DNA from: Oopsacas minuta
Lineage: Eukaryota; Porifera; Hexactinellida; Lyssacinosida; Leucopsacidae
Assembly (NCBI GenBank): GCA_024704765.1
Contig: JAKMXF010000313.1
Span: 126,268-190,267 of the forward strand
Length of the DNA: 64,000 bases
Reading direction: 5' to 3'
Shown piece after piece: positions 35,401 through 46,302 of this stretch. The translations under genes and the position numbers were made by a program. The notes under the pieces were generated by a model. The model worked only from the letters and a program-made list of their open reading frames with translations. It ran no database searches and was not told the DNA's origin. Within the stretch, counting starts at the first letter, position 1. The number at the start of each line of letters is the position of its first letter.

Positions 35401-38400
35401 TGTTGGCTGGAAATTTTTTGATACATTCAATAGTCCACTGGTAGATATTGTCCAATTTATGATTCACAGCCTGGCTTATTTTCTTTCAATTGTGTCTAAT
35501 TATTAGATTTTTTGAAATTTATAAATGCTCATTTGCAAACTTTATTTATAACGATAGAGAACATAAAATGTTTGTCCTGGCAGGATAAATAATTGAGACG
35601 GGTGGGATATATATTTCATACATATGAACTAAAGTTCCAAATTCGCATATACAGGTTAAAACGATATTTACCGAGAGTAGCTTTTTATCAAAGTATTATA
35701 TTCAAACTTAAGGTTAATACATCAATATTTTTCATATATGCGCTATTATTCCTTTCTTAGAAATGAGAATCAGAATATTCAAAAGCTTTTGGAAGATTCT
35801 CGAACTCCAGAATCAGGTATTCGATACATGTTTTTTGTTTATTATTCCATCATTGATTTCTTTGATACTCAAGTATCTGAATCGTATAGAACAAAGGGGT
35901 CGATATCTTTAATCAAGTTTTATAGAATTATATTTACTTTCTTGATAAACACAATAAATACATAGTTATCGAGATTGCGAAATTCGAATTTTTAATAGGA
36001 TACCAAAAACCCTTTTCTTGACAACTAACAAACTAACAACAATTGAGATTTAGATTAACTAATGTAATGTTAGATCAAAAATATTCTGTGGAGGCGGAGA
36101 GGTTATTCTGAGATCTAAATACTGAAGCTTTCAGGATTTGAAACAACATATTCACACAATATCTTCTTATTTTAATTATATTAAGAGTTTTCTTGTGCAT
36201 TGCTAGGTCCTACTATTGGGAGTCTGCCTGAACTTTTATCCCCCTCTATTATTGACGTCAGATTCTTACGGCAGAATAACAGACCTTCTTCAGAGCAAAG
36301 CTATTATACACCCTCAAGGTATAAATCTATTATTATTCTTAGAGTCTAAGGATCTATTTTTGCCTTAGTATGTGCAGAATACATTGAAGGAATTGATAAA
36401 GCTCTAAGTCTGATTAGTTCAATTTATCAGACGTTTATTATTCTAAAATGAGGTTAATAAATTGGACTTCTTATTTTCTGCCTCAGGGACCTATCCATAG
36501 CCCATAGGCTCCTATTGTTTTGTGAATATAATCAAACCTGGGGATAGAAATCTATTGACCATATTACATATGAATGTATAGTAATCAGCGTTAAAATTCT
36601 TGTACCTTTTTATTTATTTAGTTCCTATTCAAACTCTGTTTGTTCTAACAAATTTTCTGAAATACCTCTTCCAAAGAAATCTCTATCTGGAAACTACCTT
36701 AGAGCTGGCACTTTCACAAACTCTGTTAGTGATGATCGTCACCCCCTGGAAACTAACAGTTTATCTGATTGTGTTATAAAACATATGTTGGAAAGTTTCT
36801 TACCCTCACCAGAGTCTCTACTCACCTTCAGATTGTCGATGGTTAAGGAATTGGTGCAGAGACAGGCTTCACAGAATAATATCGCCAAGGAATTCTTTGT
36901 TATGCTACACACCCTTAAGAGTAAGTAAATATTACTAAGTATTCACTCATAGGCTAGCCTACCTATTGAATAGTCAGTACCTGGAAAGGGGCAATAGCCA
37001 ATATTATGAACTCAATTGATATTATCGTTTTTGCCAAGATCTGATAGTTGGTTTTGAAACCTTGTTTTAGGATATTAACATTCGATGAAATTACCACTAA
37101 TTGGAGCATTTTTTGTCTTGTAAGCTTTGAATAAATTCTTTATTCTTAATTCTATATAAATTAATCAGATGTTTTGTCTTTTGTCTTCAGATTTTCATGT
37201 TTTTTTGTCTCTTGAGGATTTAAACAATTGATAATGTGATCGAAATATTTTGTCCCATAGTGAATATTAATGATTTGTCGAAAGTACTGGAATATTACTT
37301 AACATATTTTCCTGAATAACCGCCCGGGCGCTTATTCGGCTGCAGGTCAAAATGACCACAACCAAAATGGTCACAACCTGGCTGGAGCCTGAGAGCTGGC
37401 AAGAATTTTCCTTGACGTCTCTACCTTGTTGCTGAGAGTCTTTCTAACTCACTAAGGATGTTATGGAATATCAATTTCTTGGATTATCTAACTAGATTGG
37501 CATTAGCGGAGAATATGAGCATTTTAGTACACTAGTTGGATAGCAGTGATGACTTTTCATTGCATTAGCTTTTGGATCTGGAGCCTGGGAGTTGACCAGA
37601 ACTTTCTTTGACGTCTCTACGTGTTTCTGAGAATTTTTATCGCATCTAAGATATAATTTCGGTGTCTTGGTTTGTGGCCGTTCGGTTGTGGCCGTTTGAA
37701 CTTGAGAACGCTTATTTTTTTGTGGGCATTTTTTCGTCCTAATATTTTTTCAATTTTGAAAATACAAAAGATTTTGGGAAACTAATCCTCTATATTTGTA
37801 GCATGGTCAAATGTGGCGTAAATTTCAACAAAATATTCTTCTAGAGGGTGGCTTCTGGGCATAAATATAATTATTTAACTACACTTGTCGTAAAATGTGG
37901 ATTGCACAGCCTGAAACTAAAGAATAAGCCATAAATTTGGAAAAAATATAAATATCATCCTTCCGGATGTGGGGCATAATTTGGGACGGGCGGGGATTAT
38001 AAACAAGTATGTTTACTTTACATGGCCTAATCGTCTCATTTTGTTTTGAATTTCAAGTGGAATTTTAAATATGTTATACACGAAAGGTACCTGAGATTCG
38101 AATAAAACATTATTTGTTTTCTGAGCAGTGGTCAGGAACTGGACTCGGGCCTGCAGATCCTGGGGCAGAACTTGACAGTGGTCATTCATGTGAAGTTTCA
38201 ATAATCCTTATGAGACTCCGTCAAAATTCCGTTATTGGTGGAATTTTAGTCCAGAAATTGAAATGGGCCTAAAATTAGTGGCGGAGCCAGATTATTAACT
38301 TTGAGTCACACAGTGGTCGCGCGACCCATGCTGCAAATCGAAATTATTGAAGAGGATATCCTCAACAAGTTTGTAGAAAATGTAGAGGGATTATACTTGT

Positions 38401-41400
38401 ATTGGCTAAACCGGGAACGTGGCAAAATACTATTAAATTTTTAGAGGAATTTCTACACATTTGAATTTTTTGTTTTGAAATAGGAAAACATTTTCCAAAA
38501 TTATTTCTTACCCCTGTGACTCCGCTGACGCGCCATTGCCTAAAATACCCTTTACTCCAGACATCATCCCTCTTCAGGATTTTGATTAAAACTTCTCAGA
38601 TCTATCATATTCTATCCTTCTGTGTACCATATCCACAATTGTCGAATAGCCAGTTTGTACTCTTAATAGTTCCTCGAAGAATTCGTACAAATAATTACCG
38701 ACAATACACAAACAACAAACAAACGAAAGAACATCAAGTTTCAATATAATGTATTTTCTTTATTGCGAGGCTATGCATAATGTTACTATTCAATAGCATG
38801 TTTCTATCTTAGAAGATGCCAGTCCATCAACCCTTCTGATTATCGATAATATATTCCGGGATTTTCGAATCGACAGCATTTTTGACTTCTACACTAACTA
38901 CAACGTTGGAAATGGAATGAGAGTGAATATTGACTTTGCTATAGACACTAGCAAGGACTGTCTATTTATTCGGGACCCCTCTTCTTCCAGGGTAGAACTC
39001 ATTTCATTAGACACAACTGGACTAGGGAATTTCAACATCAAGGTTAGTGTCATTACAGCTGTGCTTTAATTTAAATATTTTTGTTCCTTTTTAAAATTTA
39101 ACTTATTCGCTCCAGATAGCTCTGCTTAATCCAGAACAAGGCCAATTTTACGATCCCGCAACTGAAAGAGTTAATAACGAGAAGTTGCTGAGATATCTCA
39201 GCAAATATGATCCAGCTTATCAGATTCTATACCACACTTATATTCTACAGGTATTGTAGTGTACAGTCAACATCGGTAACTCGAATGCCCGTCACATTGA
39301 ACATTCATTATCTTGAACGAATATTCACTTCAGCAAATTTGGCACAAAGTTGCACTAGGGTGTGCTTGAACCTTTTAGGAGTGGAGCACTTCATGAAAGG
39401 TCAGGGGTGTGATGCACACTCAGTTTAATGTGTCACTTTTAGACTGCATATAACTCGTTCAGTTTGAAATCACCTCGTTGAGTGGTTACACATTTACAAA
39501 GCAATTTATTTTGTAATTTATTGCTCATTCTGAATTTTGATTTCCTTCCTAACTAGTATGTATACCACCATGTTCTAACTCGATTTAGAGTTTATTATTT
39601 ATTAACATAATCAAATTTAAATCTAAAATATGATGGTACTAGGTTGCCAGACTTCCGTGTTTGAAGGGTTTATCCAGGAATCTCTGGGCAGGCACTTTTT
39701 CTTGCAGGGACTCTCCTGGAATGGCACTTATCAACGAAAACAGTCCAGAAATTAATTCGAATTGATCCTGTACTAATTTGAGTCTCACGGTCGCACTTTA
39801 TGTCCTTCATGGCTGCTGAACTGGCACTTTTAGGTTCCCTCAAGTAAACTATATGAATCCCTGCCCTAGACGTATCAATATTATAGAAAATTCCCCAATC
39901 ATGACCTAGAACTGATTGTAATAATGACGGAGTATTGTTTTATAGTCTGGCATTTGGAATATATTGAGGTGATTATATTAGCGGTAAGTGGAGGGCATTC
40001 CCCATTCAAGTTAAACGTTGCATTTTCTTATAAACCCTGGTGAAAACAGCGTCAGGATAAGATATGTATCCCGTATTCGATCCTCTACCCCCAAAAATAC
40101 ACCATTGATTATCTAAACGAATTTTTGTCCAAGTTTAGGATGAAAATCTGGCAACACTAGAAGGTTAGATAGAAAGGAATAATAATTCAGAATGAGCAAT
40201 AAATTACAGATAAATTACATTGTAATTGCGTAATAGTAACTGCAACAATGGATGAGGCGCATACATTAGTCCAAATTTTAGTGATCGAATGCATGCATTC
40301 ACGGGGAAATTTCGTCGCGAGGAAATATAGTCATTTACCTTGGTTGTTTTGAATCTAAATGCTCTCAGTAACTCACAGCCTGCTCCAGATCCAACTCAAA
40401 TCCAATCAAACACCACACCAGTTATCCAAATAGTCTACTGAAATGCTCATATTCTCTCGACTGTTAATTCTTATGTGATGATTCCAAATTCTAATTGGGG
40501 ATAGTGGCGTTGGCGTTCTTCTAGTCATATCTTCTAATCATAAATTATCGCGACCAATATTCCTCGCGACCATCTTTCCGTCAACGGCCCCCTATTAAGG
40601 CATGATTATATTTCTCATTATAATGAACACGAATTATTTATGGAATATAAGATTGGATAATATCGACGAGCAAAGGAGGTAAAACTAACGCAAACATCAC
40701 AAAAAATTTGGACTAATGCCGATTTTGATATTTGGACTACCGCAAATATATGAAATTTGGGCTAATGTATAAATACGAATTTGGACTAACGACGCGACCC
40801 CCAATGGATGAGTGTGAAGTCGGCAGAGAAACTAATCGAGCGCACTTTAACAAGTCATAATTATGCAGCTACTGCACGTAGAGAAGTACCATTTGGAATA
40901 CATCAATACTAGCCTAGGAGGTTTCTGTCATTTATATCAACTCATTCTAACACCCCAGTGTGTAACGGTGACGTTTCAAAAATTGGCAAATTCGTATTCA
41001 CCATACTAAGTTAAAGGCCACTATGTTGCTCTGATAGAGGAATTTCCCTATGTTATTCACTGAAAACTCCGTTAGTGAAACTTTTGATTAGTGAACACTA
41101 TTCTTTGGCCTCAAGTTTATCCTTAGCATTTATTTGAACCTCTAGTTTGTGACCTCAATATATTGCAATTATCTTTAACATGTCTCACTGATAGAATTTA
41201 ATACACAATTTGATGGCAGATATCCCCCATCAGAGAATGGCTCCGCCGCTTCCAGGCCTTCTTATGAGGATTCCTGGATCCGCTACTCGCTAGTAGACTA
41301 CGTATAAGTTTTGTTTCAACTTTGACTAACATATCATAAGCTATTATGTGTCATGGTGCGTATAGTACCTGTAGTACATACCCGCCATTACATCTAAAGC

Positions 41401-44400
41401 AACTAGCATGCATAGCTAGTAGAAGATATAAACCTGAGATTTGGGGAATCTACTTAAGTATTTTGATATTGAGGGTAAATGTAAGCGAAGCAAGCCGAAA
41501 ATTTACTGATAGCAATTTGAAATAGTAATGGTTATAAACTTTTCTTGTTTTGAGATAATATGTCGGCACGAAACGTAGTGTAGGACTAGTGTCCGATTTT
41601 TCTCATGGACTCTGTCACTATCATTCATGTACTTAATTATCCTGGCGAGTGGGATATATCCCCCTACTCCCTGGATCCGCTACTGCATTTGCTTAGGTCA
41701 CGCTAATATTGAATATAGGAGTTATGTTCTTGCTCCTTGACGTCTACAAAAGAGAATAGACATTGTTAGTTGATTTCTAACATGATTACATGGGTAGGGA
41801 TGGTGAAAATGCTGTTAACAGCTACAAATTTCCAAATAATTAATAGTTAGAGTTGATTTGAGATTTCAAATCTAATCTTTGCTGTTAACAGATGACTGTG
41901 AAGTTTCCATTAATAACAACGTCACCGTTACTCACTAAGGTGTTAGAATGAGTTGATATAAATGACAGAAACCTCCTAGGCCAGTATTGATGTATTCCAA
42001 ATGGCATCTCTCTACGTGTGCTGGTTGCATAATTATGACTTGTTAAAGTGTGCTTGATTTGTTTCGCTGCCAATTTCACACGCCTAAATAATAGCAAGTC
42101 ATATCAAGGAAGTAGTAGAACTGTCATAGGTAGTTGTTCTGTCATACAACAGGACAAAATTTAGGATGGAATGTTCGGGTTCGATGTTGATCATTTCTAA
42201 CTTAGAACTTTGTGAAGTACAGTCATATCATTCTAATTGCTCAAATTATTTATGTAAAATGAACGAAGATTATATCTATAACAGAATTATAAACTCCTCA
42301 TACCCTGCTAGGGTTCGGAACTATCCGACAATGAAAGTAATACTTTTCCCAGTTTGTTATTAGACTCACTTTATGCCTGTATTGGATGAATACTATGCTA
42401 ATATACGAATTGATTTTGAAGGATAACTGAAATATAAGAATGACTAATATTCATTTGCTAAACTAATGTATTATATTTAACCTAATCTAACTTCTTGAAG
42501 TAGCTTTTCAGGAAACATGATGTATCTATTATATCGTCACCTAGCTGGGATCGTATCTTGGTGATAAATAGACCTGCAGCAGAAAATGCTCTTTCAGATT
42601 CTACGCTTGTTGGAGGTATTGAATCTAAGGCATTTAGGAGTATATTGAGGTGTTAGACTACGATTTACAAATGATATATGGATGCCAAATTATCCGGATA
42701 TTCGACCAAATATTATCCGGATACCGGATAGTTGCAGTAGATTTACTATCCGGATTCCAAACTCTATACCCTGCCCCAGACAAGAGTATTCAGCTAATTC
42801 AAAAATATCCATACAGATAATACTATAATGGGTTTATTCTTGATGGTCAATACAATAAAACATTATGATTAAGAGTGTGTCTAGCGTTAAAATCGCTATC
42901 CAAGTATTCGGATGGCACAGTTCCTAAGATTTCTATGAAATACTCACTAATATAGTTGAACACTTTCAACCCTGTGTCACTTAGTGAAACCTATCACCAT
43001 ATGTATATGGCTGTAAATGGTATAAAGTGAGACAAAGTGTCATGAGTTGAAAATATTCAACATTATCAATTAGTATTTAAACCGGAAGTCTATCTACTGA
43101 GGTTTTCAAATAGTCAGAATGCAAATTTGACATGGGATACACTCTAAAATCTAAATCTTACAGTTTTACTGTATTGGCCCCTCGATTAGTACTTTTGCAT
43201 GGAAATTTTAGCAATGAGCAGATCCGAAATTCTTTGAGGTCTTAATGTCACTAACATTAATAATATTAAATTTTATCTGAATTCTTAATTGGACCTCAAT
43301 CCTGGTAACTTAAAATCCTTTAAATTGACATTTTAATGTTACTAGCGCGCTTCGCTTGCAAGGTTGCTTCACGACGTGAGGCGCCTACACAACTACCTCT
43401 TCAAATCCAGAAAAACCCCAAGGGGTCAAATTGTATAATGGAGTCGAGAACTACTGGTCTAGAGGGCTTTCAGTTATTATCTACACTTAGGAATATACAG
43501 TGGCATACCTAGGATTTTGTAACTGGGGAGGCAAAGGGAGGGCCAAGACAAACTCCAGGGATCTTACATTTGACCCAAGAATGCTGAAACAACACACGAA
43601 CATTACCTTTGGTTTCTCAGATTAAATTTCTTACAAGTTTATAAACTAAACCAACTTATGGTATACCTATTATAATAATCAAATACTACAATTTGTAAAA
43701 TAATTATTGGCTATACATATTAACTAAAAAATCTCTGGTTAAAGGACATATACATTGAAATTATTTGGGAATGGGGGGTGGGGGTTATCAGGAGATCTTC
43801 CGACCCAACCTCCCCACTCATAGAGGTTCTACTGTATTTGGTCGGGGGCGGACCAAAACAACACTGGCCAAACATTTCGTGACATAGCTTTTAACAAACA
43901 TATGCAACTAGGGAGTAATAATTCTTCTTTAAGAAATAGCAAATCTTACAATCTTAAAAAACTGGGTATATACACTTCGGGTTGGGTTGGGTTTTGAAAA
44001 GTGGACCCGATTCCAACTCTGATTCGAGTGACCACTCAAACGACTTGAAATCTCTCACTCATTACGAATATCGACACCAAAATTCGATTCAAACTGAATA
44101 TGTTTTCTGCATTTTGATGGTACTGTCAAAATGTATCCACAAGTGGCACATAAACCTGAGTGTGCATTATATCGCCTGGCCTTCGATGAAGTGGCTCCCT
44201 CTAAAATCTTAAGCACACCCTAGTCAACTTTGTACCAAATTTGGTTCTTTTACTCGACTTGTTTCGATAATCGTCAAATTCGATACTAACAGTCGGGCTA
44301 CTTTATGCACGTAGAGATAGACTACGTATTAACTGATAATGTCTTTTTCAATCTAATTACTCTAAAAGAGTTTGTTGTATTTACTTTTATTCATTTTACT

Positions 44401-46302
44401 ATTTCTTAAAGCCATCCCACATATACTGTGCATCAATTGAGGATTATCTCCCATACCTCAACTACAAAGATAAGTTAAGTTTTCCGCTACCTGCGACTGT
44501 ATTCTTCATCCTGACTCCCATCATAGAGACCTCTCTATACCAGTTCCTTCACCAAGAACCAAAAGACCAGGACTTTTCAGATTCCAGTCAGGATTTGATA
44601 ATCTTATCTCTCCTATCCGACTGCCTACTCGCACTTGAGCACCTCAAACAACTCGGAGTAGTACACAGGAATATTACTGCCCAGAATATTTTAGTCGATA
44701 TGTAAGTATTGGTTATATGATTGCAAGAACTCTCGGAAATCTTTCGATTTATTTTCCCATCTTATATTATGTTTTAATTATTGCAATAACGAGGTGGCTT
44801 TGGGCTATGCTTAGGGATAATGATGGGGACTGCCTGGCCACCTAATAAGACTAAAAGGAAATGCCGACTATTCATATGAATAAATTTTGATGTTTATGCA
44901 TTTCCTTTCACACTAGAAAACTCCAACGAGCTCTACTTTCCAACTTTTCAACTTGTATTGATTTGTTTAACATTAACGAAGAGCCTTACCTCCTTAAAGA
45001 CATCAATAACAAGATTCCTCTATTTGGCGGTGTGTCAGAGGCTCCCGAACTCATTCACTTCTCCTCCCTCCCGCAGGACCAACTCTCAGATCTGGAGCTC
45101 AGCCTCGTGTACAGACATGTTGATACTTATTCTATCGGACGCTCTTTCTATCACAATATTTTCAATAGAGATGCTAGATATTCTCCTTCACAGGTTGTTA
45201 TCTATTTAACATATTGACCAATATAAGCTGTTTATCTTATTTTCATAACCGTATCCTTGTAAGCAACACGTCTGTCCCGTACCACTTCTTACAACACACA
45301 ACTCTCCACTTAGCACTTACTTTATAGGTTCAGTATATCGCAACTAGGTTTCTTAGTCTACGTAGGCAAAGATGACGTCATGCCAACCCGCCCTATACTT
45401 TTTATATTATGGGAGTCTAGATCCGGATCTGGGTGGGCACTGCAAAGACTACAACCAGTTTTTTGCGCGCCCTTGGACACTCTTGTTCCTGGTGATGTCG
45501 GCACTGCGTTCAAAAAACCGCACCAACTCTAGCCAAACCTTTGCGACATTATGACACTTTTCTACTTTACGAGCCTTTGGCTCGTCGCTTTGCGCCTCGA
45601 GGTATCCATTATTCTCCAATTTGACGGCCCCTTTGAGTATTATAATATAGATATATTAAAAACAACAAATTTACTACATATGATTAATCCAAGTGTAAAA
45701 ATCTGATTCAGCATGTTCGATATATTTAGTTAAGTTTTATTGAATTATGTTAACTTTGTTGATAATAAACACGATAAATAAGTAGTTATGCAACATTTCA
45801 GAATTGAGAAATTCGAATTCAATATTGCATTCCATAAATCCTTTCCTAGACAACGGACAAATAGACAGACAGACAATAACAGCAATTATATAAGACAGAT
45901 TTAGTACTACGTAGTACAATTTTGACTGTTATGGACCTGTCTTTAGAATGGTAAACACTAATACATCTATTTCCCCTTCCTCTATAGGAATATTACGAAG
46001 ATGATATTATCACTCCTCATAACTCTGGTACTACACGAGAGTTCTTACAGAAAATCCTGCTAAATCTAATATCTAACTCCCCTCAAGCACGTATGGAGCC
46101 CCTCCCTGCTGCTAGGTCGATAATCTGTCTCCTTTCTTTGGAAGAATACCTTCTTAGAGAACCCACCGACCTCTTACTCACCTCTCTTCTTGCAGCACAC
46201 CTCACCGACAATCGCTCCCTCTCTCTCGCTTCGTTGTACTTCTACATACTGTGTGGTAAAGAGGAAGTAAATCAAGCTCAAGAATACTACTTCAAAAAAT
46301 GA
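29461..46302 (+). CDS. Ankyrin-repeat protein with PINK1-like pseudokinase domain (11 exons)
   Basis: Proposed exons: 29461-29667, 31219-31531, 33191-33272, 35761-35816, 36207-36318, 36622-36920, 38813-39042, 39116-39250, 44412-44701, 44917-45193, 45988-46302. All introns are GT-AG (phases 0,1,2,1,2,1,0,0,2,0), the frame stays open and the total is 771 codons plus TGA. Residues 40-170 hold about four ankyrin repeats (GRTPLYAAACSGN, GDTALHLACCRGN). Residues 174-340 are a Ser/Pro-rich linker. From about 364 a kinase fold follows: glycine loop NVGNGMRVN (387-395), candidate Lys433, VVHRNITAQN (561-570), SNFS (583-586) where DFG should be, and APE (617-619). The HRD and DFG aspartates are both Asn. 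The insert before the hinge and the C-terminal helical extension (about 685-760) match PINK1 best. No mitochondrial targeting sequence is seen. Splice sites are predicted by eye. Confidence 0.72.
29686..30060 (+). repeat. Family A repeat in intron 1
   Basis: Begins near TATATTATTAAATTGC, contains TTTGTCCGTTGTCTAGGAAAGG and AATTCAATAAAACTT, and ends with the GCGAAGCGACTC tail. A diverged, shortened copy. Confidence 0.75.
30091..30350. mobile_element. hAT-like MITE rich in ATGGATTT words
   Basis: Starts CAGAGGGGCCGGAAGGATTA like the 120-bp element at 20116 and ends near CATTCAGCACCT. The interior is made of GGATTTGGATTATGA and palindromic AATGGATTTCAAATCCATTA. Target duplication not resolved. 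Confidence 0.5.
30481..30627. mobile_element. 147-bp MITE with 10-bp direct flanking repeat
   Basis: The ends AGGGCGGCGGAAG and CTTCCGCGCTACTG are imperfect inverted repeats. CTTTGAGTCA is repeated exactly at 30471-30480 and 30628-30637, consistent with a hAT-type 8-bp duplication plus chance matches. The interior carries GGGGGCTATAGCCCCC. Confidence 0.75.
30661..30825. mobile_element. 165-bp mariner-like MITE
   Basis: CAGTGGACGTCGATTATAAG at the left and CTTATAACCTGCGTCCACTG at the right are near-perfect inverted termini, flanked by TA (30659-30660, 30826-30827). Confidence 0.88.
31704..31975 (+). repeat. Family A repeat, partial, in intron 2
   Basis: Begins with TATATCTATCTTATTTATTCTCAATTG, then TTTGTTCGTTGTCATGGAA and TTTATCAAGGAATTTAATTG; the 3' half is missing. 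Confidence 0.6.
32086..32566 (+). repeat. Family A repeat, near full-length, in intron 2
   Basis: Contains every block of the family in order, from TCTATATTATTCAATCTC through AACGGCTACAAAGGGAG and GGGGCCGTCAATTTGGAG to GCGAAGCGACGGGCC. It is one of two copies that best define the element (the other is 57993-58523). Confidence 0.85.
32731..33010. mobile_element. Inverted-repeat element in intron 2
   Basis: GGTCCGGTAGGACCAT and GCCATGGATGGTC at the left are matched by GACCATCCATGGC and ATCCGGTCGGACC at the right, giving imperfect terminal inverted repeats over about 280 bp. A 3' fragment of family A (GACCGTCAATTTGGAAG) follows at 33018-33175. Confidence 0.55.
34282..34395. mobile_element. Mariner-like MITE in intron 3
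   Basis: CAGTAGAACCCCTTCACTAC and TATTATCCGAATTCTACTG are inverted termini. TA precedes the left end; the right flank is TG. A lone end of the same type (CAGTAGAACCTCGTTAATAC) sits at 33702. Confidence 0.6.
35880..36055 (-). repeat. Family A repeat, partial, inverted, in intron 4
   Basis: Reverse-complement match to the 5' part of the family (CTTGATAAACACAATAAATACATAG, CTTGACAACTAACAAAC, CAACAATTGAGATTTAGATT). It fills much of this 390-base intron. Confidence 0.75.
37382..37634 (+). repeat. Direct repeat of ~57 bp in intron 6
   Basis: CTGGAGCCTGAGAGCTGGC...TTGACGTCTCTACCTTG at 37382-37440 recurs as CTGGAGCCTGGGAGTTGAC...TTGACGTCTCTACGTG at 37578-37634. Inverted GGTCACAACC / GGTTGTGGCC words surround them at about 37340-37380 and 37670-37710, suggesting the ends of an old element. 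Confidence 0.6.
37885..38035 (+). repeat. Dispersed repeat (family E), first copy
   Basis: Shares AAATGTGGATTGCACAG, CCATAA-TTTGGAAAAA, GGGCGGGGAT and TACTTTACATGGCCT with 49468-49612 in the same orientation. Confidence 0.8.
39330..39475 (-). repeat. Diverged family B copy in intron 8
   Basis: CAAATTTGGCACAAAGTTGCAC and TGATGCACACTCAGTTTAATG match the palindrome arms near 10130-10260 in diverged form. The 5161-base intron 8 (39251-44411) consists largely of such elements. Confidence 0.7.
39501..40229. mobile_element. Inverted-repeat element in intron 8
   Basis: The ends at 39501-39560 and 40158-40229 are inverted copies (ATTTATTGCTCATTCTGAATT and its complement). Inside, CTAGGTTGCCAGAC / CTGGCAACACTAG form a second nested inverted pair, so two elements may be nested. 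No ORF. Confidence 0.7.
40811..42084. mobile_element. Foldback-type element with ~165-bp arms in intron 8
   Basis: Arms 40811-40978 and 41918-42084 are inverted copies of about 85-90 percent identity by eye (CACTTTAACAAGTCATAATTATGCA, AGGAGGTTTCTGTCATTTATATC). The roughly 940-base interior has no transposase-like ORF. Confidence 0.8.
42482..42652 (-). pseudogene. hAT transposase C-terminal (dimerisation) fragment
   Basis: On the minus strand a 56-codon open stretch contains PPTSVESERAFSAAGLFITK followed by an IRSQLGDDIIDTSCFLKSYF-like tail. This is the classic hAT C-terminal domain (SERxFSxAG). It stops at TAG (42482-42484). The rest of the transposase is absent; CCGGATA-rich subterminal sequence typical of these elements follows at about 42690-42770, so it is an internally deleted relic within intron 8. 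Confidence 0.85.
44015..44270 (+). repeat. Diverged family B copy at the end of intron 8
   Basis: GAGTGACCACTCAAACGACTT, ATTACGAATATCGACACC and TTTGTACCAAATTTGGTTCTTTTAC match the right palindrome arm at 11270-11500. It ends about 140 bases before exon 9. Confidence 0.8.
45556..45905 (-). repeat. Family A repeat, inverted, in intron 10
   Basis: Reads on the minus strand from the CTGTCTATTTGTCCGTTGTC block to GGGGCCGTCAATTTGGAG and ends in the hairpin ACGAGCCAAAGGCTCGT (about 45577-45593), the best-preserved terminal hairpin of the family. Confidence 0.85.

Noticed and set aside
44412-46302. Assignment of the pseudokinase to the PEAK/Pragmin family
   Set aside because: SNFS in place of DFG and a helical tail recall PEAK proteins, but the insert before the hinge, the glycine-loop context and the C-terminal extension fit PINK1 better. 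It remains the main alternative.
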